Source of the DNA: Acidiphilium sp. 37-60-79
Lineage (GTDB): Bacteria > Pseudomonadota > Alphaproteobacteria > Acetobacterales > Acetobacteraceae
DNA: 47,900 bases
Reading direction: 5' to 3'
NCBI GenBank assembly: GCA_002279355.1
Contig: NCBV01000029.1
Location: 1 to 47,900 of the forward strand
Positions 1 through 8,400 of the stretch are shown one piece after another. Within the stretch, counting starts at the first letter, position 1. Each line of letters opens with the position of its first letter. Made by a program: the position numbers and the translations under genes. The notes below the pieces were generated by a model, which was not told the DNA's origin, did no database searches, and saw only the letters and a list, made by a program, of their open reading frames with translations.

Positions 1-155
1 TTGCATACCGCAACGCGCTCCTGTCATGATGTCGCCGAGTGATTTCAGTCCAGGCCACATGATCCTCCATTGTCTTCGCAACCAATAGAGAATCATAACT
101 TACTGAAATCAATCAGCTTAATTTTCGGTCAGACACTAAAATAACACGAACGCGA

Positions 156-1163
156 CTAAGATTGGTCGGAACTCACTGCGAAATTTGGCCCCGGCATTCG
201 TCGTTGATCACGGCGAATGCCGCTTGTCAGTAGCCCGCACCGGCGTAGCCGGTGACGCAGCTGATCATAACTCAACCCCAGCGCCACCGCCGTCCGCCGT
301 TGATTGAACCGATGCGCGCGCAAAGCCGCCTCAAGATGCGTGCGTTCATCTTCCCCCGCCGGTCCCAAAGCCGCCAAGGCCCGATCCTCTAATCCGAACG
401 GATCAATCCGCAGCAGCGCCAACCGCTCGCGCCACGCTGTATGCCGATACAGGCTACGCTCCACCACATTGCGCAATTCGCGCACATTTCCCGGCCAATC
501 ATGCGCCTGCAACGCCGCCTGCGCATGATCGTCAAACCCCGCAAAAAACGCGCGCCCCAACTCTGCCGTCATTTTCTGAGCGAAATAATCGGCCAGGAGC
601 AAAATATCCTCGCCACGCTCTCGCAATGGCGGAATCCGGATCACATCAAAGGCCAGCCGATCCAGAAAATCCGCCCGAAACCGCCCAGCACGCACCAAAG
701 TCGGCAAATCCTCATGCGTGGCGGCAATCACCCGCACATCCACCCGCACCGACTCCGAACCACCGACCCGCTCAAAACTGCCATACTCGATCACCCGCAG
801 CAGCTTTTCCTGCACCGCCAGCGACGCATTGGCGATCTCATCGAGAAAAATCGTGCCCCGATCCGCCATCTCAAAGCGCGATGCGCGCCGACGCACCGCC
901 CCGGTAAACGCCCCCGCCTCATGACCGAATAACTCGGAATCAAGCAATGAGTCCGCCAGCGCCGCACAGTTCAATTTCACCAAACTCTGGCTCCAGCGCG
1001 GTGACAAATACGCCAACCGACTCGCGACCACCTCCTTGCCAGTCCCGCGCTCACCAATCACCAAAACCGGCCGGTTAATCGGCGCCAGATCCGACACATG
1101 CGCCAACATCGCCAAAAAAGCGGGGCTCTGACCAATCGGCGTCGCCGGCGTTTCCGTGCTCAT
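156..1163 (-). CDS. pspF: PspF-type sigma-54 enhancer-binding activator of the psp operon
   Basis: This is a bacterial enhancer-binding protein without a receiver domain. Its AAA+ domain hydrolyses ATP to remodel sigma-54 RNA polymerase at the psp promoter, and PspA normally inhibits it. Visible are Walker A GERGTGKE (about residues 37-44), the sigma-54 contact loop GAFTGA (84-89), Walker B GTIFLDEI (103-110) and a C-terminal Fis-type helix-turn-helix (NQRRTAVALGLSYDQLRHRL). The lack of an N-terminal sensory domain and the length (335 aa) match PspF. I chose the ATG at 1163; an in-frame ATG lies 15 nt upstream at 1178. It is divergent from pspA, with the sigma-54 promoter and a candidate enhancer repeat in the shared intergenic region. 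A Pro/Arg-containing tail of about 20 residues follows the HTH. Confident family call. Confidence 0.93.
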   Translation of the reverse strand: MSTETPATPIGQSPAFLAMLAHVSDLAPINRPVLVIGERGTGKEVVASRLAYLSPRWSQSLVKLNCAALADSLLDSELFGHEAGAFTGAVRRRASRFEMADRGTIFLDEIANASLAVQEKLLRVIEYGSFERVGGSESVRVDVRVIAATHEDLPTLVRAGRFRADFLDRLAFDVIRIPPLRERGEDILLLADYFAQKMTAELGRAFFAGFDDHAQAALQAHDWPGNVRELRNVVERSLYRHTAWRERLALLRIDPFGLEDRALAALGPAGEDERTHLEAALRAHRFNQRRTAVALGLSYDQLRHRLRRCGLLTSGIRRDQRRMPGPNFAVSSDQS

Positions 1164-1204
1164 CTGAAATCCCAACAATTAGTAGCCAACTTTTAGCATT
1201 TAGC

Positions 1205-1216
1205 GTTCTTTTGAAC
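1205..1216. promoter_or_regulatory. candidate PspF upstream activating repeat
   Basis: The inverted repeat GTTC-TTTT-GAAC lies about 56 bp upstream of the -24 element, roughly -72 to -83 from the predicted pspA start. That is the usual position of an enhancer site for a sigma-54 activator. The assignment is positional only; no PspF consensus was compared. Confidence 0.35.
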
Positions 1217-1260
1217 AAGTAAAATCTCACAACCTATTGAAAACACGCGCCCACAAGAAT

Positions 1261-1276
1261 TGGCACATCCTTTGCT
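1261..1276 (+). promoter_or_regulatory. sigma-54 (-24/-12) promoter of pspABC
   Basis: TGGCACATCCTTTGCT fits the consensus TGGCAC-N5-TTGCW exactly. The invariant GG (1262-1263) and GC (1274-1275) are separated by 10 bases. Transcription should begin about 12 bases later, near 1287, giving a short leader before the pspA ATG at 1316. Its position between pspF and pspA supports it strongly. Confidence 0.9.
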
Positions 1277-1315
1277 CAGCCATCACCATCGCCACTGCAA
1301 CCCACGGAGCCTCCG

Positions 1316-1999
1316 ATGAGTATTTTCTCCCGCCTTTCCGACATCATCAATTCCAACCTGAACGCCCTGCTCGATCATGCCGAAGACCCGCATAAGCTGG
1401 TTCGGCTGGTCATCCAGGAAATGGAAGATACGCTGGTCGAAGTCCGCTCCGCCGCCGTGCGCTTGATCGCTGAGCGGCGTGAATTGGAGCGCCGGGTCGC
1501 AAGCCTCACCCGCGATCACGATGAATGGCACCGCAAGGCCGAATTTGCCCTCGGCCGCAACCGCGAAGACCTAGCCCGCGCCGCCCTGCTCGCCAAATCC
1601 CGCGCCGCCGCCGCCATCACCGAGGCGCAAGAGCATATCGCACAGGTGCAGAGCGCCATTGCCCAGCAAAACGACGATGTCGGCAAACTCCAAGCCAAGC
1701 TCGACGACGCGAAATCACGCGAAAAATCCCTCGCCATCCGCCAGCAAAGCGCCTCCACCCGCCTGCGCCTGAAACGCAGCCTCTACGATGAGCGCGTGAC
1801 CGATGCCTTCGCCCGCTTCGAACAGGTCGAACGCAATCTCGATATGATGGAAGGCCGCGCCGAATCCTACGAGCTAGGACGCAACCCGCCAACACCCAGC
1901 CTGCATGATGAATTCGCCAGTCTCGAAGCGAATGCCAATGTCGAGGCCGAACTCGCAGCCCTCAAATCCAAAATCAATTCCAACGACCAAGCGGCCTAA
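1316..1999 (+). CDS. pspA: phage shock protein A (PspA/IM30/ESCRT-III family)
   Basis: PspA binds stressed inner membrane to limit proton leakage and, when free, inhibits PspF. The 227-aa product is the usual length. It starts with the typical amphipathic segment MSIFSRLSDIINSNLNALLD and continues with an all-helical coiled coil (about residues 25-190) rich in Ala, Glu, Arg and Gln, including EDPHKLVRLVIQEMEDTLVE, a hallmark of the family. The start has CGGAG upstream and lies about 28 nt after the predicted sigma-54 transcription start. It is the first gene of pspABC, so PspF with sigma-54 should induce it on envelope stress. Confidence 0.96.
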   Translation: MSIFSRLSDIINSNLNALLDHAEDPHKLVRLVIQEMEDTLVEVRSAAVRLIAERRELERRVASLTRDHDEWHRKAEFALGRNREDLARAALLAKSRAAAAITEAQEHIAQVQSAIAQQNDDVGKLQAKLDDAKSREKSLAIRQQSASTRLRLKRSLYDERVTDAFARFEQVERNLDMMEGRAESYELGRNPPTPSLHDEFASLEANANVEAELAALKSKINSNDQAA

Positions 2000-2023
2000 A
2001 CCCGCACCAACAGGGAGTTATCC

Positions 2024-2266
2024 ATGGTCGAGTATATGCCCTTCTTGATCCCGATTGTCGCGATCCTCTGCGTGTTCGGCTTCAAGGCCTATAAATTGCA
2101 CATCATGAGCCGTGGCGCTGGCCTCAGCAGCCAAGACCGCGCGGTGATCGATGCGCTGCAAGCCTCAGCGTCGCGCCTCGAAGCGCGCATCGCCACCCTC
2201 GAACGCGCGGTGCTCGATAACGATCAAGCCTTCAGCACCCCCCAACCGGAAAGACGCTTCCCATGA
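2024..2266 (+). CDS. pspB: phage shock protein B, envelope stress sensor subunit
   Basis: This 80-aa inner-membrane protein works with PspC to relay membrane stress and release PspF from PspA. The N-terminal transmembrane helix (about residues 5-23, FLIPIVAILCVFGFKAYKL) is followed by a cytoplasmic coiled coil (about 42-68, with IDALQASASRLEARIATLER). This is the PspB arrangement. A GGGAG ribosome-binding site lies just upstream. The gene follows pspA by 24 nt and overlaps pspC by 4 nt (ATGA), which implies translational coupling. Confidence 0.88.
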   Translation: MVEYMPFLIPIVAILCVFGFKAYKLHIMSRGAGLSSQDRAVIDALQASASRLEARIATLERAVLDNDQAFSTPQPERRFP

Positions 2267-2646
2267 GCAGTTCAACCTATTCGAGCAACCATGCTGCGCC
2301 CCGGCCCATCCTCGGCGGCGTCTGCGCCACCATCGCGGCGGCGAGCCATGTTCCCTGCTGGATCATTCGCCTCGCGACGCTGCTGCTCGCCATCAAGCTG
2401 CCGATCATCACTCTGATCATCTATCTCGTCCTCGCCGTTAGCATCCATCGGCGGCGCAACCGCCTGAGCCGCAATTTCCGAGAGCTGCATGATCAATTCG
2501 CCTTCATCACCGCGCCGCCGCCCAACCCGTTCTCCACTCTGATCAATCGCCTCGCCAATCGTTTTGCCGCCCTCGATCAGCGATTGGCCGACCTCGAACG
2601 CACCGCCGGTCAGCGCAATTTTAACGATCGCCGCCAACCATGGTAA
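2263..2646 (+). CDS. pspC: phage shock protein C (PspC domain)
   Basis: PspC is the membrane partner of PspB in sensing envelope stress. The 127-aa product has the PspC-domain pattern near its N-terminus (residues 10-35, with GGVCATIAAASHVPCWIIRL). A long hydrophobic segment follows (about 33-58), then a basic RRRNRLSRNFREL stretch and a C-terminal predicted helix (about 90-120) that could form a coiled coil. It overlaps pspB by 4 nt. The order pspA-B-C behind a sigma-54 promoter makes the assignment secure. Confidence 0.88.
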   Translation: MSSSTYSSNHAAPRPILGGVCATIAAASHVPCWIIRLATLLLAIKLPIITLIIYLVLAVSIHRRRNRLSRNFRELHDQFAFITAPPPNPFSTLINRLANRFAALDQRLADLERTAGQRNFNDRRQPW

Positions 2647-2669
2647 CCCTCACCCTCAAGGAAACCGTC

Positions 2670-2945
2670 ATGACCAAAACAGGCCAGATTGGATTTTCGC
2701 TCGCGCAATCATCATTCAACCCCGCAGACATCCGCGCAAACCGCCCAAACGCCACGATAATCGCTCACCAGCAGCGCTTGATCCGCGAAGCATACATGCG
2801 CGGCCTCTCAAGTTGGGTATCGCCCTCGCCGGACCAAGTCATGCCAACCTCGCTGCGCATGCGCCTCGGCTGCTTGGTCGGCGCCATGCTGATCACCGTC
2901 TTGACGTTCACCGGCCTGCTCTACCTCATCGGCGCCGCTCTCTAG
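2670..2945 (+). CDS. small membrane protein at the end of the psp operon, function unknown
   Basis: I do not recognise a family for this 91-aa protein. The first half is polar and contains a basic helix-like stretch (HQQRLIREAYMRGL, about residues 42-55). The C-terminal 25 residues form one transmembrane helix (LGCLVGAMLITVLTFTGLLYLIGAAL). The ATG at 2670 has a good AAGGAAA ribosome-binding site and is preferred over the ATG at 2640, which overlaps the pspC stop. It lies 23 nt after pspC, on the same strand, so it is probably the fourth gene of the psp operon. Position and size resemble extra small psp membrane proteins such as PspD, but I see no sequence match. Its stop codon TAG is the first three bases of repeat copy 1. 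Confidence 0.7.
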   Translation: MTKTGQIGFSLAQSSFNPADIRANRPNATIIAHQQRLIREAYMRGLSSWVSPSPDQVMPTSLRMRLGCLVGAMLITVLTFTGLLYLIGAAL

Positions 2946-3011
2946 TGTCCCGATTCTGAAATCCGTTGGATTTCGGAATCAGAGTGGACACTAGAAAATT
3001 CAATGATTTAG
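2943..3011 (+). repeat. MITE-like inverted-repeat element, copy 1
   Basis: This 69-bp copy is identical to 34011-34079. It begins TAGTGTCC and closes its first hairpin with GGACACTA (2986-2993); an inner stem (2952-2964 with 2968-2980) has a single mismatch. After the hairpin comes GAAAATTCAATGATTTAG, shared by all copies. The first TAG is the stop codon of the preceding gene. Compared with copy 3 the right-hand part is missing, so this copy looks truncated. It contains no ORF. Confidence 0.85.
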
Positions 3012-3022
3012 AGGAAAAATCG

Positions 3023-3667
3023 ATGCCCCATTATCTCGCCTCCGCATTCATCCTGGCGCTGATCCTCGCCCCCCATGCCGCCATGGCTGGAGCCGCCAAG
3101 CCAGTTTCTGAACAACTCCCGCCGTTCCACGCCTTATCGATCAGCCCGCTGGTCGCACTCAAATTTACCCAAGGCCCCACCCAATCCGTGAGCGTGACCG
3201 CAATACCCACCATGCGCGATCATCTGGACCTCGCCGTGCATAACGGCGTGCTCGAGGTGCATACCAAGGGCGATCTGACCAGCTTTTCGATGAACGATCA
3301 TTCAATCCTGCTCACCATCACCCTGCCGCAACTCACCCGCATCGATGATAGCGGGCTGGTTCACGGCACGCTCAGCAATCTATCCGAACCCTCACTCACA
3401 CTTGATCTCTCCGGCGCCGCTTCGCTCACCCTCACCGGCCATGTGCAAAACCTGACCACCAAAATTAGCGGCGATGCTCGCCTGCATGCGCGCCACCTCA
3501 CCATCGAAAATCTTAACGCCCAGATCAGCGGCGTTGGCAAAATCGAGGCCGACGTCACGAAAAGCGTTACCCTCGCAATCAGCGGCGTCGGCCATGTCCA
3601 CATCACCGGCAACCCGTCGGTGCGTCACGTCCACGCCAGCGGCGTCAGTTCGGTGTCGTTCAACTAA
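3023..3667 (+). CDS. exported DUF2807 (GIN-domain) protein
   Basis: This 214-aa secreted protein has a signal peptide (MPHYLASAFILALILAPHAAMAGA, cleavage after AMA). The body of repeated short beta-strand motifs (LTRIDDSGLVHGTLSNL, LDLSGAASLTLTGHV, AISGVGHVHITG) is typical of the DUF2807 head-GIN beta-helix family. The family is found on the outside or in the periplasm of many bacteria and has no established enzymatic role. The ATG at 3023 follows GAGGAAAA; a longer reading frame from 2966 would begin inside repeat copy 1 and is not credible. Its stop is 3 nt from the stop of the convergent aldo/keto reductase gene. Position after psp hints at an envelope role, which is inference. Confidence 0.85.
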   Translation: MPHYLASAFILALILAPHAAMAGAAKPVSEQLPPFHALSISPLVALKFTQGPTQSVSVTAIPTMRDHLDLAVHNGVLEVHTKGDLTSFSMNDHSILLTITLPQLTRIDDSGLVHGTLSNLSEPSLTLDLSGAASLTLTGHVQNLTTKISGDARLHARHLTIENLNAQISGVGKIEADVTKSVTLAISGVGHVHITGNPSVRHVHASGVSSVSFN

Positions 3668-3670
3668 CCC

Positions 3671-4624
3671 TCACACCGCTTGCAAAACCGGCGCTAACAA
3701 TGCCTCTGCCTGGGCAAACAGCGCCGGATCAACCCGCGCATCCGAGGCCACCACATTCTCATCGATCTGCTCAGGGCGCGATGCCCCAATAATCGCCGAG
3801 GCAACATTCTCAAGCCGCAACACCCAGGCCAGGGCAAATTGCGCCAGCGTCAACCCTGCCTGCGCCGCCAAACCCACCATCGCTTGCACGGCATCGAGCA
3901 CCGCTCGCCGCTCGCCCAAATCCTGTAAAAAATGCCCCATCGTGGCGCTCGTCGCCCGCGAGCCTGCCGGCGGCGGCGCACCCGGACGATATTTGCCGGT
4001 CAGAATGCCTTGAGCCAGCGGCGACCAAACAATTTGCGAAATCCCATGCGCCGCACAATACGGGATCACCTCCGCCTCTGGCTTGCGCCACAGCATCGAA
4101 TATTGCGGTTGGCTTGATACAAATTTCTCCACCCCCGCCATCTCGGTCGCTGCACGGATTTTCTCCACCGGCCATTCCGAAAACCCGATCGCCCTGGTTT
4201 TGCCGGACCGCAGCGCAGCACTCAACGCCTCCATCGTCTCCTCTAACGGTGCGTCATGATCATAGCGGTGACATTGATAGAGATCGACGTAATCAACCTT
4301 CAGCCGCTTGAGTGACGCCTCAAGCTGCTTCTCAATCTGCGCCCGCGATAAGCCTTTGTCGGTCTCAGTCATCGGAAAATACAGCTTGGTCGCCAGCACA
4401 AAGCTCTCACGCTTCACCCCGGCCAATGCCTCGCCCAGCACTGTCTCCGCAGCACCTTTGCCATAAATATTTGCGGTATCAATCAAGGTAATGCCCACAT
4501 CCAGTGCCCGATGCACACACGCAATCGATTGTGCCTTCTCCACCCCACCCGAATATGTCAACCACGATCCCAACGAAATATCCGACACCTCGATGCCGCT
4601 CGAACCCAATTTCCGATATTTCAT
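3671..4624 (-). CDS. aldo/keto reductase, potassium-channel beta-subunit-like
   Basis: This is an NADPH-dependent oxidoreductase of the AKR superfamily, 317 aa from the chosen start. The catalytic tetrad is complete: D49 and Y54 in DTANIYGKG, K80 in ATKLYF and H119 in DLYQCHRYD. The C-terminal cofactor signature SAIIGASRPEQIDENV is present. The N-terminus MKYRKLGSSGIEVSDISLGSW matches the AKR6/AKR11 type. The ATG at 4624 has GGGGAG upstream and is preferred over the one at 4669. The substrate cannot be inferred. It stands alone, convergent with the DUF2807 gene. Confidence 0.9.
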   Translation of the reverse strand: MKYRKLGSSGIEVSDISLGSWLTYSGGVEKAQSIACVHRALDVGITLIDTANIYGKGAAETVLGEALAGVKRESFVLATKLYFPMTETDKGLSRAQIEKQLEASLKRLKVDYVDLYQCHRYDHDAPLEETMEALSAALRSGKTRAIGFSEWPVEKIRAATEMAGVEKFVSSQPQYSMLWRKPEAEVIPYCAAHGISQIVWSPLAQGILTGKYRPGAPPPAGSRATSATMGHFLQDLGERRAVLDAVQAMVGLAAQAGLTLAQFALAWVLRLENVASAIIGASRPEQIDENVVASDARVDPALFAQAEALLAPVLQAV

Positions 4625-4730
4625 GCCGCCAATCTCCCCAATGAAAACAATCCTATCCTGCATGGACATCGTATCATAGCCCGATGGCGCAACCCTTTAC
4701 CATGCCCGGTCGGCCCGATAAGCTTGCCCC

Positions 4731-5447
4731 ATGGACGATCTCGCCGCCCGCACCGCCCTCATCGCCGCCTGCCAGAGCCTGAATGCGCTCGGCATCAACC
4801 AAGGCAATGCCGGCAATATTTCGCTGCGCAGCGGCAACACCATGCTGATTTCCCCCTCCGCCATTCCCTATGACCAACTCCGCCCGGATCTGATCGCCCA
4901 AATGACGCTCGATCCGGCGCAGCCCACCATCACCACACCCCATGATCCAACCGGCATTTGGACCAGCCCCTGGACCGGCCCGTGCAAACCCTCCAGCGAA
5001 TGGCGCTTTCACCGCGATATCCTCAGCGCCCGCCCGGACATCCATGCCATCGTGCATACCCACGCCATATTCGCCACCGGCCTCGCCATTGCGCATCGGC
5101 CAATCGAAGCCTGCCATTACATGATCGCCTGTTTCGGCGGGCATGACGTGCGCTGTGCCCCCTACGCCACCTTCGGCACCCAAGCCCTATCAAATAACGC
5201 CCTCGCCGCACTCGAAGGCCGCACCGCCTGCCTGCTGGCCAATCATGGCATGATCGCCCTCGGCGAAACGCTCGACCGTGCTTTGTGGCGCGCCGTCGAA
5301 CTCGAAACTATTTCAAAACAATATACCCACGCTCTGATGTTGGGCGATCCGCATATTCTCAGCCGCGCTGAAATTAACGAAGCCCTGGCCCAATTCGCTG
5401 TTTATGGCCATGCGGAACCACTTGCCAAAGCCGCAACGTCCCGTTAA
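4731..5447 (+). CDS. class II aldolase/adducin family protein
   Basis: This is a zinc-dependent aldolase/epimerase fold protein of the FucA/AraD type, 238 aa. Metal ligands H109 and H111 (VHTHAIF) and H172 (ANHGMIALG) and the catalytic acid E90 (PSSEWRFHRD) are all present, as is the phosphate-binding N-terminus NQGNAGNISLR. It probably cleaves or epimerises a sugar phosphate, most like L-fuculose-1-phosphate aldolase, but no sugar-catabolic genes adjoin it. Its last codons overlap an upstream in-frame extension of the next gene, whose real start lies 28 nt after this stop. Confidence 0.88.
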   Translation: MDDLAARTALIAACQSLNALGINQGNAGNISLRSGNTMLISPSAIPYDQLRPDLIAQMTLDPAQPTITTPHDPTGIWTSPWTGPCKPSSEWRFHRDILSARPDIHAIVHTHAIFATGLAIAHRPIEACHYMIACFGGHDVRCAPYATFGTQALSNNALAALEGRTACLLANHGMIALGETLDRALWRAVELETISKQYTHALMLGDPHILSRAEINEALAQFAVYGHAEPLAKAATSR

Positions 5448-5475
5448 TATTGTTAAAACTCAACGAGGTGTGGCG

Positions 5476-8400
5476 ATGCGCGAATATTTTTTTGGGCGAT
5501 TAGTTTCGCGCGTCCTGATCATCGTCGGCGCCTTGCTCGCAGCTCCCAGCGCCCCAGCTCAACCATCCCCTCCCCAAACATCCCCACCCCGGGCCGCCCC
5601 CACCACAGCGGTAGCCGCAACGCCAAAGGCCGCCAATCCGCAGGCACCGTGGAATAACCCGCGTATCCTGATTTTCATCGACCAGACTTTGCCTGGCCTC
5701 GGCAATGACGCAAATATGCTGCGTTTTAACCTGTTCCAGCCCAACATCACCCTCACCGCCAGCGCCCAAGACCACCGCGCCCACGCCGAAGCCGCCATCG
5801 CGCAAGCCGCCTTGGCCAAAAACTGGCGTGCCATGCGCGATGCCGCGATCAAGCGCATCGGCCTCGGTGCCGCCGCCAAACCCAACCTCTGGCTCCATTA
5901 CGGCACCGCCATGCTCAATCTGCGTGATGGCGAAGCACAATCCGCCCTGGAGGCTGGCTACCTGGCTTTTTCGCTCCGCAATAACAGCCCCGACCCCGCC
6001 ACCACCACCCGCGATTCCCTCGAATTGATGCGCCGCGCCCTCGCCCGGCGCGGCGATCATCTGGCCGAGATCGGCCTGCTCGGCCAAATCGTCCAAGCCT
6101 ACCCGACCGATGCCAAGGCCCGCGCCCTGCTCGACCAAAAAGTTCAGCGCTACGGCTTCACAGTTCGCAAAATCAACACAAACGCCGAAAACTTCCCCGC
6201 CAGCGCCTGCGTCGCGTTCACCATCCCGCTGCCGCGCGGGGGCGATCGTCATCCAGGCGATTACGTCACAGTCAACCCGAGCCGCCACAGTCTCGCGATC
6301 ACCGAAAACCAAGGCCAACTCTGCATCACGGGCCTGCGCCCCGGCAGCACCAGCGTGGTAACCCTCCATCCTGGCTTGCACGGCATCGCTGGCACCACCC
6401 TGACCAAGCCACTCACGATCAAAATCAGCTTGACCAATCGCCAACCGGCCTTGATCGCCGATCCCAACCACTACATCATTCCCGCAAGCAACCCGCCCGC
6501 CATCGGCTTTGCCAGCGTCAATCTCTCCAAACTCAAAGTCAAAATCACCCGCGTTCCCGAACGCAGCCTGCTGAATTTCATCAACAGCCACGCGCTTCTC
6601 AATCCCAACGGCTTTTCCTCAAGCCTCTATGGCAATAACAGCCCGATCATTTTCAACGGCACCGCCAGCATCCCGGGCTTTCGCCGCAACGCGCTGCTGC
6701 ACACCGTGCTGCCGCTCGCGAACGTCATGAAAAAGCCGGGCCTCTACGCCGTGGCACTCAGCCCCGGTGACGGCACACCAAATAACGGCTCGTTATCCCT
6801 TGTACAAATCGTGCTGCGCACCAATATCGCGCCCACCACTTGGCGAGGCCGCGATGGGCTGCATGTGCAACTCCGCCGCTACACCAACGCACGCGCCATC
6901 AGCGGCGCCACCATCAATCTGATCGCCGCCGATAATGCGATTCTCGGCACCGCCAAAACCAATGATGACGGCATCGCTTTTTTCCCGGCCCCGCTCCTCG
7001 CCGGCCCTGGCGGACAGGCCCCCTCCGCGCTGCATATCAACAGCCGCCACGGTGATTTCAGCCTGGTCGATCTCAATGCCTCACCGTTCGATCTGTCGGA
7101 TCGCGGCGTGTCGGGCCGTGCCGAACCCAAACCGATCGACCCGTATATCTATACGGATCGCGGCATCTACCGTCCTGGCGAAACCATCCATCTCACCGCC
7201 CTACTGCGCAACCCCAACGGCAAAAAGCTGAATATACCGCTGCATTTGATCGTGCGCCGCCCGGGCGGCCAGATTTTCTCCGATACCGTGCCGACATGGA
7301 GCGATGACGGCGCCTTCTCCCAGCCGATTATCCTCTCGCCCGGCGCGCAAGCGGGCACCTGGAGCATCACCCTCGCAGTCAGCGATAAGGCCAACCCGCT
7401 CGCCGAGCGCGACGTAACGGTCGCAGCCTTTGTCCCCGCACGCCTCGCCGTTGCGCTCGGCAAACCAACAGAACTCACCCCAAACGCGATCGACCCTTGG
7501 CCGGTCCATGTCCGCTTTCTCTACGGCGCCCCCGGTGCGCATCTCACCGGCACCGCCAGCGTAAAAATCACCCAAAATCCCACCCCATTCGCCGCCTTCA
7601 AAAATTATGCATTCGGCCTGCAAGGTGAAGTATTCGCCTCACCCCTGCGCACGCCGAAACTGCCAGACACCAATGCCACCGGCGCTAGTTCGGTGCCGGT
7701 CGACCTCACCCACCTACCCGACAGCACCCATGCGCTGCAGGCCAAGCTCGATGTCACCATCAACGACCCGTCCGGTCGCGCGGTCGGCAGCGCCCTCACC
7801 ATCCCGATCCGCCCGACGGCGCCGCTGCTCGGCATGAAACCCGATTTCACCGGCGGCGCGGTCGATCAAGGCACCAAACCCGCCTTCGATCTGGTCGCAG
7901 TTAACCCCGCCGGACAGCCGATCGCGATGAAGCTCGATGTTGCTCTGGTGCGCCAGGATTACGAATGGGGCGTGATCTGGGATCAATCCGTTGCCCGTTG
8001 GCGCTTCACCTATATCAATCGCCCGGTGCTCAAACAAACAATCTCGATCCGGGCGGGCAAACCCTATCATCTGGTGTTGCCCAGCCTGCCCTATGGGCGC
8101 TATCGGCTGCGGGTGATCCAGCATGAAGGCGGCCTCGCCGCCACCTCGACCATTTTCTATTCCGGTTGGGTCACCTCCTCAAATCCCGGCGTGCCCACCC
8201 GCCTCACCGTGATGCGCGATAAGCGCCGCTATCTGCCGGGTGAAACCGCGCATCTGCACATCACCGCCCCCTATGGCGGCAGCGCCACGCTGGTCATCGC
8301 CAACAACCGCGTGCTCGCCACCCGCAATTTCACCCTGCCCGCCAAGGGCCGCGATATTTCGGTGCCGATCTCCGCAAAATGGGGGGCTGGCGCCTATGCC

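Noticed and set aside
131-145. A fourth copy of the MITE-like element near the window start (GACACTAAA)
   Set aside because: Only about nine bases match one terminus, with no inverted partner or internal sequence.
2943-2993. Repeat hairpin as a plain rho-independent terminator
   Set aside because: There is no T tract, and the same sequence recurs at unrelated gene ends with TA flanks and longer conserved sequence, so a mobile repeat explains it better; it may still affect 3' ends.
2966-3022. Upstream start for the DUF2807 gene
   Set aside because: The first codons would be inside repeat copy 1; ATG 3023 has a ribosome-binding site and begins a signal peptide.
5500-6591. Minus-strand frame of 363 codons opposite the alpha-2-macroglobulin gene
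   Set aside because: It is a shadow frame of Gly/Ala/Asp composition with no domain; the plus-strand gene is supported throughout.
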